Source of the DNA: Ancylostoma caninum
Taxonomy: Eukaryota; Nematoda; Chromadorea; Rhabditida; Ancylostomatidae
Length of the DNA: 64,000 bases
Direction of reading: 5' to 3'
Assembly: GCA_037903475.1 (NCBI GenBank)
Contig: JBAJFG010000019.1
Span: forward strand, 1,116,001 to 1,180,000
In this document: in pieces, positions 1 to 13,900 of the stretch
How positions within the stretch are numbered: the stretch's first letter is position 1
Layout of the letters: every line of letters starts with the position of its first letter
Notes under the pieces: model-generated
Told to the model about the DNA's origin: nothing
The model's input: the letters and a program-made list of their open reading frames with translations, nothing else
The model's database searches: none
Position numbers and translations under genes: made by a program

Positions 1-3000
1 ACTGAACGTGCCGTCACGGAGCCAGCACTGCCACCTCCGCTCCGAAGCGTCGGACTGCAGGCGGACGCGGAACGTCAACATTCCGTTGTTCTTCAGAAGC
101 GGCCTCCACTGCTTATTAGAACGTTGCCTCCTCACACCATAACGCCATACTCAGCTAAACCCAGTAACATCCCAGCTGATCGAGAGAGCTCACCACCGGC
201 AGCACCTCTACCTTCGCACCCGCGTACTCTGGCAGCGGCCAATTTGCCGTTTGACCTTCCGCCAAGTGTGCGGGCCCATGCCACTGGGTCCCAGTCTGGC
301 ATTGGGTCCAAACTAGCCACCACCACATACTATCCAGAAACGTATGAGGCTTGGGGGATTGATACTAATCGCCATCCAGAATTAGCCGAGGAGCCGAGGA
401 AAGAGGCCGTTGAGCCAAAGAAAGAGGCTGTTAGACCAAAGAAAGTGATTCTGGAGCGAAGAAAAGAGTTAGTTGAGAATAAGGAGGAGAGTACGGAACT
501 CAGAAAAGAGAAAACATCCGCAAGATCTCAACCAACTTTTGACACTAACAGGCCACTTACCATTCCTCGCCAACAAGTAGCCAGGAAGGAGAAGGAGAAT
601 GAGCTTACTGGTACTCTGACACAATTTGCTGCTAGGAATCAGCGGCCTGTTCATCACGAACTACCTGAAAAGCCGACCAAAGAAAAACAATTTGTCAGTG
701 CTCAGCCCAGGCCCACTGTTCTTATAAGACAGCCTTTCAGTCGTGAAACAACAAGAACCTCTTTTTCGACGACTACAGAGCCAGCCAAAAATTGGGCAAC
801 GCAAACTGTTACTCGCTCTCGGAAACCTGAAGAGAAGACATTTGTCGAAGATTCTGGTACGGATCCCGGCATGGATTTTGAGAGGAAGGGGTCATCAAGG
901 CAGCATTTGACAGCGCCTCATCCTGGACAGCCTTACTGGACAACTGCTCATGCCGCTGCCAAACCTGCGACCACGAGATCGTCAACAACAACAGCATCCT
1001 CATCAACAACAACATCAACGACAACAACGACGACAGCAAGGGAAACAGAAATAGCTTACTCGACGACCACACAGCCTCGCCATTCATTCGAACCCGGCGA
1101 TTCTGCCCGGACGCCTCCACAGCGTGTCGTTTTCCATCAGAAATCTCACCCTGTGATTGAATCGAACAGCAGAGAAACTGTCGTTAAACCCCTCGAAGCC
1201 TTAGCGGTGAACCCCCGTCCACCAACAGATGTTCCTCGCGAACCACAACCTACTGCAGGTAACTGGCCAGCGCAAACAATTACTCGTCCTACACAACCAC
1301 AAGTGAAGGCATTTGTCGAAGAATCTGGCACGGATTTGGACAGAAATGAGGTTCCAAGGCAGTACTCGGCAGCGACTCAGCCACGATCCTATGCGATGAA
1401 CTCGATAAGCTCGTACAACCCGCAACAAAATAACAACCTGGCCGGGCTGTCGCCACCCGTCGATCCCACCTATTTCACGTACAACTCCCAGCACTTGGGG
1501 GCGGCTCGAAATCGACAGTTCGCCGTGAACAGTGTGCCATTCGACAAGCAGTTCATGCTGGAACGAAACCCTTGGCTTCAGCAGAACCGTCTCCCGCAAG
1601 TGAGAGCGATGGCACCGCAGGTTTTCTCTTCGGCAGCACAGGGTCAGCCAATACAGCAGCAGCCATTCGTGCATCCCTCTCAGGTGATTGTGAGGACTCA
1701 ATCAGCTCATGCGGGAGTGCGACACTCAGGAATGAATCCAGTGCAAATCACCCCTGAGCAGGTTAGTAACTCACAGCCACAATTGGCAACGGATCCGAGG
1801 GTGATTCCTCAGGGCACCTTCATCCAAAAGGGCCCGATTGCAACACCTGTCAGTCCATTCGGAGTTCTGCCACGGCGTGAGGGACTTGCAGAAAATATAC
1901 AGCCCATAAGAACGGTACAGAACACTCATGAAACTAGTCCACCACAGCAGACTACACCTATGGTGTCATCGCTTCCACCAGTCGGCCTTCAAAGTGACAA
2001 ATCCGTTCTGCAAGGAAGCAACCAGCGGAGTCTGGCGTCTGATGGTTCAGAAGGAGATGCGAAGTCTCCACAGATGGCCTCTACTCGAACAGTGGCACCT
2101 TTGTTTTCGCGCACTGTTACCTCTACAGGCGCTCATGCTAAAGAAGGCAATGAGAGGAATGAACAGGCCGTATTCCCAGCGACTCCGAAGAGCGTAGTAC
2201 AGCAGACCGGCCATGTTTCTAGCGAAAACCGAAGCAACCAGCAGAACCTGCATCAAGGTGGACAGGCCGACCAACCCAGTAAATGGCATGAGAATCCAAG
2301 GCAAAGTGCCACTGTGACATCTGAAAGAGCCACACCAACAGATTCGCGAAATCTGCAGTACCCACCTGCTGTGAAGTACAGAACTTCAGAAACACGCGTG
2401 GCTTATGTTGAGGAGAATCATCAGCCCACCAGTCGGACTGAGTTTCCTCGAAGACACATCGAGAATAACCGCATGGTTGTGACCTTACCTGAGAAGACAT
2501 CGTCCCATGTTGAGGACGACATTGTCAAGACAAAGGCGGAATGGGTGAATTCGAGGGATTCCAATGCTGCTAAGGAAGATGTCAGGACCACGCACCCAGT
2601 TCCACCACCACCCACCAGGACCACTGCACAGGGAAAAACGAACGAAGAGTTCCCGGCTGGCTTGGACCGCAGCCAATTCATCTACTACAATGGTGACTAC
2701 TACGCACCAACCATTCCAGGGATCCGCATTTCCAAAACTGGCTCCGACTCGGCTGTGCTCAAGTTCCCCCTCATCGAGGGTCCCCCTGAGGAGATGTTCC
2801 GCGAGTTCCAGCGGCATTCCAAAGAGTTTCAAAATGCGATTCCATTCGTGAACGCTGCCAGATCCGCGGTTGAAGAGCAAAAGAGCAGCGTCGACAATTC
2901 ACCTCTTGACATCATGGATAAAACTCTCTACCTGAAGCAGGAAGGATCCGTGATTAACGCGCCGCCCGTCCGCGTACCCGACAAGAGACCACGTAAGCTT

Positions 3001-4948
3001 CAAGAGCTCTCCGAGCAGTTCACTACCAAAGATAACGAGTATCCTGTGTTTCTGCGTGCACCACCACCTAACAGCACTCGCACTCAAGCACCCCAGCACA
3101 CTCTTAACCAAGCGAATCCTATCCACGACTTACCTTATGACAATTTTCCCCAACACATGCAAGTCGTTAATAACACATTCACTGACCTGAACACTAATCG
3201 TAGACAGAGCGATCAGCGACCTAACCTTCCAACTCGACTTAATATCAAGCCTATTAGCAGCTTTACAGGCGTAGTTTCCGGCGACGACGAGCAAGACGAG
3301 GAGGACGAGGACGTGGAGGAAGTGCCTCGCCGAGCTGCAGGAGTCACCCAGGTGCGGACGCAGGAGCCGATCGGCGTCGAGAACTACCGCTCGCCGACGC
3401 CGTTCCTCAGAGGAGTTTCCACCAATCCGCACGCGGCACATGGTAAGAAAACCGCCAGCGTGCCTGTTATCCCCATAGAAGGCATGAGGAGCACTGCAAG
3501 CACTGAGACATCCGAGGAGCAGGAAGCGTCTGTGCCACGGTCGTCGGTGCGGACCAACCGCCCGCCGACGATCACTGGCCAGCGCGTCGGCAGAACCACT
3601 CTGCGTAGCGCTCAGAGCACCACAGAAGCACTCACCACAACCACTGCCACGACCACCACCAAAATGCCCACCACTACCACCACCACCACCACCACAACCA
3701 CCAAAGTCGCCACCACCACTACTACTACTGGTGAAACGATCAGTAGTACGAGTACGGATAGCACCATCACGACCAGTTCAGAGGAGCCAACCATCTCTTC
3801 AGTCACCGAGAAAACTCCTAAGAGTATGAGCAATGCACACCTTTCAGACACAATTTCAACCGAGACGAACAGACCATCAGTTCATGAGCCCTCCTACAGC
3901 ACATCTACGTTGGCTAGCGATGTCGTTACAGATGCTGTCACCCCGTCGGAGTTCACATCCATCACAGACGACGCTTCCGACAGCAAAGATAGGAATTACG
4001 AGCAATCAACAAGGTCTACTGATGCAGGATCTTTCAAAGACCACAGCGCCACAGGCACATCAACGGTGTCACCTGATAATTCAGATGATCTCCCTGTCGA
4101 TGACGCTTCCCCTGAGGATTCCTCGGAAGACACGTCTGATAGCACCACTGCACCCTCTTTGTCAAGCATGCCTTCTGCTGCCACCGAATCTATCGCATCT
4201 GTCGATCTTTCAACTATTCTTTCAGTTTCTGTCTCCTCCACAGTAAGTGTGAGTCCCAGTACTGAAAGCAGCATCACTGCGGGCACAGTCACGGCCATCA
4301 CCAGCACACCCTTAATCACAGAATCTACAACTTCGCCCACTATGACCACTAGCAAGGAGCCAACGACGAGCCGACGAGCCACTGAAACCACCTCTGTTGC
4401 CGGGACTGCAACAACTACAGTGGCAATAACTGTAGCAAAGAAAACCGAGAATCCACTGGACTTCGCATTCAGTGAGGATGAGAACAAGGAGGACGAGTCC
4501 AGCGAGAATGAGCAGGAGATAGCGCCAGACGAGGAGGTCGAGCGTTTCGCAGCCTCCGACATGCCCCCACCGCCGCCGCCGCCACCCACACAGAGCGAGC
4601 GACGGCCTGCGGCAAAGCCAACAGCAAAAGCGGCTAATGATACCGGCAGCCAGGCACTAAGGAAAATCGAAATTCTTCCAAAAGTCACGAGCACCACACA
4701 TGCGCCCACCACCACCGTTGCAGTCACAGTCGACAGCACCACGCTCAAGCCCGCACCGGCCAACATCACTACATTTACAGAAAACGACGCCAGACATCCA
4801 GAAGATCTCAGTCCGCCTGCCCCAGCCTCGTCGTGGGAGGCACCTACGTCGGAGGAAATGGTCGGCTACCCGGTGGGTCGTGAGCCAGTGCCACTGGCTC
4901 CAACTGGAATCGGACGGAACATGGCCAGTTTGGACCTTGATGGACTCG
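1..4948 (+). other. 4.95-kb Ser/Thr/Pro/Gln-rich exon of the Kunitz/lustrin gene
   Basis: This is one uninterrupted coding exon ending at donor GTGAGT (4949). It encodes low-complexity sequence: Glu/Lys repeats near 360-520, two long Thr runs (near 985-1050 and 3630-3730), Gln/Pro-rich stretches, an acidic patch near 3280-3320 and a seven-proline run near 4570. It has almost no cysteine, unlike the exons downstream. Such Thr/Ser runs are typical of O-glycosylated extracellular spacers. Long open frames on the opposite strand here are shadows of the Thr/Ser codons. Confidence 0.85.
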
Positions 4949-7900
4949 GTGAGTCTCTGCTTCTCGATTATCATCAAAGAGTACAAAAATAATGTAATTT
5001 GTGCTGTACTCCACGTCCAACCTAATTGAATTTTGGTGACCAGGTGTTATTTTAAGAACTCAAAAGGGCAAAGTAAAGTCAAAGCAAAGTAAGACGCTGG
5101 TGAGGTGCCGGCCCAGATCATGACCGTATGCCGAAGCAGGAGATATCCATCAACGAATTCGTTTGATCATCGCTCGTCTAGGAATATGGTGATGCATTGT
5201 TGTGACGTTGCTGACTCTATGTCACCTTGAATCTTGTGGTCTTGTATTAAACCCGGCACAGTTCACCATAGGAATAAGGAAGATGCAAGGGGGACGGCGA
5301 GTTTTCGTAAATATTGATGTTCACGACAATATTGATAAGCATGGCATGGTTAACATAACCCATGTGCATGAGAAATGAAACATGAAAATCCCTTGAAAAA
5401 CACTAACGCGAACGATTTACACCTGAGGCATTGAGGAGTTCAGACAATTGTTCTTATTTGCGCCTCGAAACCAGCTCAGAGCGACAAGAACAAGTATTCT
5501 GCTCACCTGTGCCTCAAAACAACTTGCAGACAACTTTTTAACTAGCAAATCGTCGTCGACAAGTTTGACGTCATCACGATATCAAAAAAACAAGTTGTCA
5601 GCAACCACCTTTTCCAGCAACTTGTAGACAAGGAAGAGCCAAAACAAGTTGTCTGCAAGTCCCCTGCAAAAACGACTTGCCTGCAAGCTTTTTGGTGCGA
5701 CAGCTTGCTGAGAAGCAAAGGCTAAATCAAGTTGTCGGCAATCTGTGGAGCTAGCAATTTACAGATGCGATCAGAAACCTGTTCCCCAAATGCTTGTCAG
5801 CAAGTTGTTCTGGGGAATTTGAGAGAAGGGGAGTAAATTCAGCTGATCATTGGCCGTAATTGTTGGAAATCTACTATTTCTGCGATCTATTAGTATACAC
5901 GCATTGGAAGACCATCATATTTCCTGTGCTTATCACAGATGATTATGAGCATAAAGGGCTCTCTGCGAGCCCATCATGACTAATACTGCCTATAAATTTT
6001 TTAGGTTGACCACTTATGAACAAGCGTTTTTGAGTTGAAGAATTAATTCTTAGAACGACTTATTCCAGACCAGTTTAAATTCCATTCAACATTAGTAAAC
6101 CTCGACCATCTTCCACGTAGGGAATGAATACCCTGTTGACGGCTAAATCTTTTGACTCCGTCGTAGTTCGTGGACTTCTTCCACCAGATATTCTCAGACA
6201 AACAATCGGAGGGATCGCTGCGTAAAGAGATTCTGATCATATGGTCGAGAATGGAGAAATGCAGAGATAAACAGATTTAGAAGAATCGCGGCAGAAAACC
6301 GGCAGAAACGCACTAGGAAATCGGGAGAACAGCAGGTCACCATTGGGTTCTTTCGGTTTTCTGCTGCTGTCCTTTGAAAAACAAAAAAGTTGCTGTACTG
6401 GTTCAAGAAAATAACTATCAAACAGATATGAAAATGGTTATACAGTGTGCACAGTCAGGGCTTTTTTCGTCCCAGTGCTGGAGATCAGTGCGATCGATTA
6501 AACGACTGGCATCCTTGGCTTCGGTTTAATTACCCAAGTTCGGAACCAATTTCAAGTAATCCATTGTTGCATCGATAATGTCGAACGATATAGCAAATAT
6601 GTGTGTACAATCAAAATGTTTCTATGTAAAGTTTAAAGAAAAAAGAGTCAGTTATGTTAATTACGCTTAATTCATATAAACTTCAATTCAGAAGAGCCAA
6701 CCACGATTATTCCATTGGCTTCACGACCGCAAACGACCGCTTCCACAACGCAGTCGACCACAACTGCTAGGACGACCACCGTCGCCGCCACCACTACGCC
6801 AACGACGACGACGCAGCCGCCGACCGAGGCTACGACAGAGCAAACCACCCAGAGAACGACCACCCGGGCGCCCACCACAACTCGAGCCGCCACTACCAGG
6901 CCTACTCCTCAAACAAGCGCTCCACTGGTGATTACCCCGCCAGTGCCCAAAGCGACTCCAGGATCTCCTGCTCCGTCAGCGGCCGTGCTCAGCGCGCGAG
7001 TGGTGTGCACGCTGCCTCCTGATGCGGGAACGTGCTTCGAATATGTCCCTAGATGGTGAGTTTACACTGCGTTTCTTTGTTTCTGTTTGTAGACTAGTAG
7101 TGAGGCAATTTTTCAATGAAGACTTTCTGGCAGTGTTGTGGAATTTTGCAGGTTCTTCAACGCTCAATCCGGACAGTGTGAACAGTTCTCGTATGGATCC
7201 TGCGGTGGCAATGAAAACAACTTTGTGGATCGCTCTCTGTGCGAACTGAAGTGCATCCAGAGTGAGTAGAGTTTTCTAATGTTCTCACAACTTCCATTAG
7301 TTGAAATGGATTTGTTGAATTCTGTAGAATAGTCAGTGGCTTAGCGCAATTACTCCTTCCACATGAGTAAACGGCGACAGAAACATCAATGGCTAAGCTC
7401 CGCGTGTGCGCCTCATCACCGGTTTCGACAGGTTAGAACAGGAGGAAGCAAGGTCGGACATGAACTAGAGCGGAGATATGCGTGAAATGTGAGGCTGGGG
7501 CGGAGATATCCGTGAAATGTGAGGAGCCGCAGGCAATCAGAGCGTCACACTGCACGTAGCGCGTGCCTCGATCACTGGAGTGCCTTCTGAATAACAACGT
7601 AGAGAAAAGAACAAAATCACACAGTGAAAAAATTCCTTTACGTTTTTAATCACGAATAGAAATGAATAAGTTACCGTCTCGAGAAACTTAAAGAGTTTTA
7701 TTGGTAAGATTCATTGCTTTTCTGCTGTTGCATGTAATTCTATTTATCAAAAGCTTCATGCGGTCTTGTTCCAACAAAATGAAGAAGAAGATTGATTAGG
7801 TTCGAAGAGCTACATAACACTGTTCCTTTTTCCGAAGCTGCCGAGAGAAATCAGAGCTCACAGAATTGGGATTTAGTATTTTTGAAGGCATGGCGACTAT

Positions 7901-10900
7901 TTTTACCGGAAAAATTTCGTTCGTATCGTTCAATATTTTTAGAAAATGCTCTAGTCCCTTATCTCACCCCTAGCCAAAAGATTTACGAATATTCAGGCCA
8001 GAACTCTATTCTGTCACATGTGCCTGAGCGTTGCACGTATGAAAAGAGTGGCGGATTTGGGAAAGGCTACAACGTGAAATGGTAAGCGCTTCAATTTTTA
8101 TTCCATACTCGCTCTCATGGATTTTTATTATCAATTTTTATTCCATACTCGCTCTCATGGATTAGTGGTGATCATTGTTCGCCAATATCAGACAACCGTC
8201 CATTCAGGTACTTCAACATGCGTAATCTGAGATGCGAGCAGTTCGTCTACGAAGGACAAGGTGGCAACGAAAACCAGTTCGAAACTCTTAGCGACTGCGA
8301 ACGCGCCTGCTCACGTAATATTCCCTTTGGATTCCTCAGCAATGAGTTTATCACCATGGAGAACTGTTGAGCATCCATATAGATCATGTTTAGCTCAACC
8401 AGCGCCGTTCGTCCCTCCTGTTCAAACGACAACCGAAGCAACGCGTCCACCTGCTCCTGCTACTGCCCCGCCCCAGATCCTACGCCCCATATCAGAGAAT
8501 GAGGAGAACCAGAATCCCTCACAGGAAATTAGCGAAGATATAGATGCGGAATATGACGAGGTTACTACTGCACCAGAAATGAATGCCTAATGAAATACAG
8601 GCAAAGTTTCTAATTTTAGCTATTTTCGTCGCTACCACCCTCAGCTCCTATTACTGCTGCCCCAACAGTCTCCCCATCCATCAGTAACTCAGTAGACAGC
8701 CGAGTTGGAGTGATTCCACAGACGGCTCCGCTTCCGCCTGTTCCAGAAGATACCCGTCCACCCGGTTCGGAACCGCGGCCGCCTGCTGTCCAAGCCGCTA
8801 AGACCGTCGTCCAGCAAGAGCAACCTGCTGAAATGTAAGTCTCTTGTACTGCACTTGAATTCATTGCAACACGTTGAACTAACATTCAATTCACTCTTGG
8901 AGAGGAGGAACAGAACGACTATGTACGCGACTGACGTACGCACATAGTAGCATGAGTTGTCCTCACCACTACTGTAGATGCCCCGTCCTTGGTGTGATGA
9001 AGCACTGGTTAGATAAAGAATGAATTCTTTACAACACTAATGTCATTTTTTTGATCGAACGGATGAATGTACTCTGCACACACACGTGGAAATTCTATAG
9101 AGCTAGTGGATAGATTTATCCGTGAATAAACTTCCACTAGAGAACAGTATACCTTGTCCGAATCAGAACCCCCAACAATCCACCTTGACTAGATATGGTG
9201 GACACTGGTCCTGTGTGCATGGTTCATCCAGTGAGGCTTGCAAACAACTGCTGGAATTATTTTTAGTCCCACCATCAACGTGATCAACACTGAGAAGAAG
9301 AAGGAGGTATACAAAGCTGAACCGCTCCCGGCTAAGCCAGTTACCTCGGGCAACGAAGCTCTTCCTATCGTTGGCGCCAGTCCACCAATGTCCGTGAATT
9401 ATCAGACAGGAGAGGTGAGGCTGATTCTCTTTCCTAAGATGGCAATTCCTCAATTCAGGCGTTCTTCTTTCACTTTTACACTTAATTTGCACGAAATATC
9501 ATTTGATTCCATTACCTAAATAATGGAAGAGCTACAACGTTCAAATTAATGGGTAAGCGATAGAGGAAATATTGAAATAGTAGTAGACGATAGCACTCTT
9601 ATCGGAATTAGCATGAAATTTCGATGGATCTGCCTGATCTTTTGTGTTTTAGGTCAAAAACCGAGCGAGTGGTATTCGAACCTTCCAGGAAAGCAGTGGC
9701 CGACTTGTTGTCGAAGATTCCGGTAAGCCTCTATCTCGAATTATGGGCGCAATGTTATTACATGGAATCTGTGTTCAGACTTAACCGAAGACGAAGCAGC
9801 AAAGAGACGCGACTCGCTATCCTGTCCTAATGGTCTGCAAGAAATTCGTTACGCTGATGGACGGCCTGTGATGTGTCTTCCAGGAAAAAACCAAGTAAGT
9901 GTACATTACTTGGCTGGGCAAACTCCAGTAATGTTGTTGTATGTCCTGGTGGGTTTTGAAACAAAAATAGGGTCTGAAAGTGTTACAGGAGAAAATAGTG
10001 AAACTTCGACAATAACTCACGTCTATTTTCCAGTGCCCAGAAAAATCGGTATGCTTCTTCAACGGTATGGACTTCTTCTGCTGTCCTAACGAGGAGGATC
10101 CTTACGATAAGCACGTTTTTGGAGGTGAACATAGGTTTCGGAGCTAGCCTCGCACTCCTGGGCTTGCAGGGCTGCTTCCTGCCCTTATTACATAAATGAA
10201 CCGGTTTAAGGCTATGATGGCGAAGAGACGAAGCACGGCTACAAAGTGTTCGGACCGCTGAATATCCGTCGTCTAATGGACGAGGTTCCGATCCGAGTTC
10301 GTCGTCACTCCGTGCTCAGTAGGCAAAAACGCCAGACTTCGATGGATTCCGCTTTCAACACTGCTCCAGCCTCCTTCAACATCGATTCTGTTACTGCTCC
10401 GCTCAGATTTGACGGTAAGCCTGTAAGAGTAGTTTACTTCGTCATCGTAAGGACTATGATTTTCTCACATTCAAGTATGCACGGAAATGTTTCTCAGCGT
10501 GCAAGAAAGGCTTCAGCCAGTGGAATTGCCTAGGGAGCTTCTCCAGTAGTGGTTACCGTAGCACATTTGTTGTCACTAGGAATTCGCTTCGAAGGATTTC
10601 ATTAAAGCATCATAAGGAGAATTCTTAACTCCATATGAGAGCCTGTAGCTCAACAGTCATTCTAGCACTTTTTATATTGTTGACATTCATGCTGGCGAAG
10701 AACGTGATGTCGCTGCTTCAGATGAGAAGCCTCGACAGGTGTCAAGAGCTCAGCGCATGCGCACAAAGCCGATACCACCCAATCATGGCAACCCGATTTG
10801 CATTGAGCCGCTGGTCCCCGGTGACTGCGGAGCTGCCCATCTCAGGTGAGTGGTCCTTGGATTAGTTCGGCCAGGTACTTCTCACAAGTGGATTCGTGTT

Positions 10901-13900
10901 ATAACGTAGGCGCATTTCTAGGTACTACTACGATCGCGATTCTGACAGCTGTCGACTCTTCTACTACTCTGGCTGCAAAGGAAACAACAACAACTTCGGC
11001 AGTCTCATTGACTGCCAGAGATTGTGCGTACTCGAAGGACAACGTGAGTACAGTAATACTGCTGCATGTTTTTTAGAGTACCTAACGTGGGAGTTTAAGG
11101 TCCCCAGTCAGAGAACAGGTCACCACCTCCTAGTCCAGCACCGCTTCATCCTGGCCAGTGCCCAGATGGCAAAGCACCACTTGGAGGTTCTGCTCCAGTA
11201 CTCTGCGGCAACTCCACTGATTCTATCGGTTGCCCCGTTGGATTCTTCTGTCTTGCTGGACCACCGGATGTTTGCTGTCCCCAATCAGGAGCTGAGAAGA
11301 AAGGTTAATTCTCATAACTTCCACCTTATTTTTTGTGACGATAACGAATTCGTTTAAGTTCATTTGTTGAACAATACTCGATTGTTAAATTCCTTTATTC
11401 CTTATAGGACCAATGTTTCGGCACTATGTCGCCTTCTTCAGAGCCTTTGTAGGGAGTGTTGTTCTACTTAGATTTGATCAGACTTGCGAACAACACTCGC
11501 TACTAGCCGGCTGTAGCTAGCAGTCCAGGATGACAACAAAGTCTTTGGCCGAACATAACAAATTGTAAAACTGAGATTAGATGGGGTAGCAATTTGGAAG
11601 TTTATATGGGCTATGTAGAATTCATGCGCTTTAAGAATCCACTCTTGGGTTCTAGATATCTCTCTTGGCCTCTCCGTGGAGTCGACCAAACCTTCGACGA
11701 CTGCCACGCACAAGGGCCGCAACTTGGTCGAGCTTTCATGGTCCCGTTTTCTCCTTAGCTCTACACCAAGGGGGCTGGTATTTCAACCAGAGTTAGCACT
11801 AATCCTGTGTTCTGAGAACTGCACCTCAGAGATCCAGATGTCTTTGTTTCAGGAAGCGTGCTAATTATTAAGCAAATGTGACGGAGAAGTTCTTAGGAAA
11901 GATGTTATCTAGGCCCTTCTTGTAAGCATTTCCATCTCTACCTCGTTTCATATTTGCTGGTCGTACTAGATTCAAATAGAGCTATGGGTTATCAAATTTT
12001 ACGCATATGTTCGAAACATTTGGGTAGTCAACACGAATACAGAGTCATGGGTTTTCGGGCAAAGCACAAGAAATAATTGTTGCAAAGTCTGTGGCCAAAA
12101 ACTTTGTTGTCACCCTGTAGAACGAACAAAGGCCCTGTAGAAGGCGACGTAGCGCCGAAACGTTGGCCCTATAAGAAGTGAAGGAATTTGACAATCTCGA
12201 GTATCGTTCAACAAATGGACCTAAATGAATCCAAAATATGCCGAGATTGAATGACAGTCGCTCATGTAGAGTAACCAATCTTTTTTCAGAGGAGAAGTCG
12301 CCAGTGAGATTCGCGCCCGAAATTCCTGGAGTTCCTAGAGGTACGGAATTTAAATAGACATGTAAGGTGTCGGCGTGGGAGATTAAATGATTGACCCCCT
12401 GCAGCCCACAGTCGCAAGGCTCATCTTTCCACGCCCAAATTCATGTGTCCTGATGCATCCGACCCTCTGATGGGACAAAATGGCAATCCAACACCGTGCG
12501 GAGCTGGATTTGACGGTGTGAAGATGTGTCCAAAAGGATTCTACTGTGCTATAGACGTCGAGAAACAAAGTGAGTGTGAAATTCGGTTATTGTCTCATAC
12601 CACAAAGAGTTCACAGCTCATCCAGTTGTTGAACTATTCAAAATTCTGGTTTTCTTCCAAAGGGACAGAGATCCGAGACGTTCCTGCTTCAGCCCCACTT
12701 CGAAACTCCACTTCCTCAAAACTTCATTGCCTGAATTTTTACCACTTCCAATCATTGTTTCAGCTCGAATGTGCTGTCCCTTGTACGGTGCTGCTGAGCG
12801 GATACCTTCGGAACAAGTCATCGCTCCATACTTTGGACGTCGTCCTTCCAATCCTGGAGAGGTAGTCGAGCGCGGCTCACTTCCTTCGGATCAGGTCGAA
12901 TTCGCGAGCAGATCACTGAACAGTAAGCTTTTCAAGCTCTATGATGTTTCAAAATTCAAACATATTACAAGAACAATTAGCTTTATTTCGTAAAACCGTC
13001 GCTTTCTGATAACTGTCTCATAATTCTAGGTAAATCTTTGGAGCGAGTTCCTGATGAGGAAAGTAGTGAAGATGCTCATCCACGAGCACCTGGTGAGTAA
13101 GAACCTTGGCTCAAGGGCAGCACCGATCGAAAATCCCAACTTGGCGTAGAAGTGACTATGGCGAAGTAATCGTCCTAATCATCTCGATTTTGACTCGATC
13201 AATATTCGATTTTGACTCGATTGAAACTCGATTTCATTGATTTCTCTTGTTTTCCGAGGCATTTCACAATCGGATATGAGTGGGCGGGTGCTGCCTTTGA
13301 CTGGTGGACATGATTCTGAAATTATTCATTTTCAGTTGTCCAAGCGACAACAACATCCACGTTCGGAGAGGATTCTGGTGAATTCGATGAAATGGATGAT
13401 GAGGAAGAAGAGGACGGCATGGCACATCTCATGCTAAAGCCGGCGGAATTGGGACCATCTCCTGCAACTAGTGAGTTCAAACGATTTTGCTTTTGTACTG
13501 ACTTGAGTCTTCGCTACTGCAGGTGCCCTCCCCAACGATTCAGTCAGCGAAGCAGCCACTGAACATGTCATTGACCTACCAACTGAGCCTCCAGTTGTAG
13601 AGGAAACAACAGCAGTCAAGGAGGTCGTTGACGCATCTGTATGCCAAATCAAGCCCTCAGAAGGTATTCAAGTTTGCAACATTTTTAATATAGTGGGTTA
13701 AAAAAACAGTCGTTCTGGCTGAGCAATGCCACAAAATTCAGAATCGAGGCATCGCTTCTTGCACCATCGAGGTGCTGCTTAAGAATTCTTAGAGAGCTAG
13801 ATCATTTTCTGTTTATTATCTATGTGAATAACTTTGCGTTGTACTAAGCATGATCCGGAGCCAAATTGCATCGAGATACGACTTATAATTATACTTGTTG

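Larger units (their letters stand above)
4949..6691 (+). other. large intron of the Kunitz/lustrin gene
   Basis: A 1.74-kb intron between donor GTGAGT (4949) and acceptor TTCAG (6687-6691). The phase fits: G from 4948 plus AA from 6692 makes Glu. It holds a cluster of CAAGTTGTC-type words (5515-5830) and an SL1-like sequence (6523-6540). I see no gene in it. Confidence 0.7.

Noticed and set aside
3996..4769. 257-codon minus-strand frame
   Set aside because: It is the shadow of the Ser/Thr-rich exon on the plus strand; valine-rich and without start or splice context.
11407..12169. Fully canonical hammerhead ribozyme in the intron inverted repeat
   Set aside because: The core has an extra A before stem II and I could not pair stem I, so I report it only as hammerhead-like.
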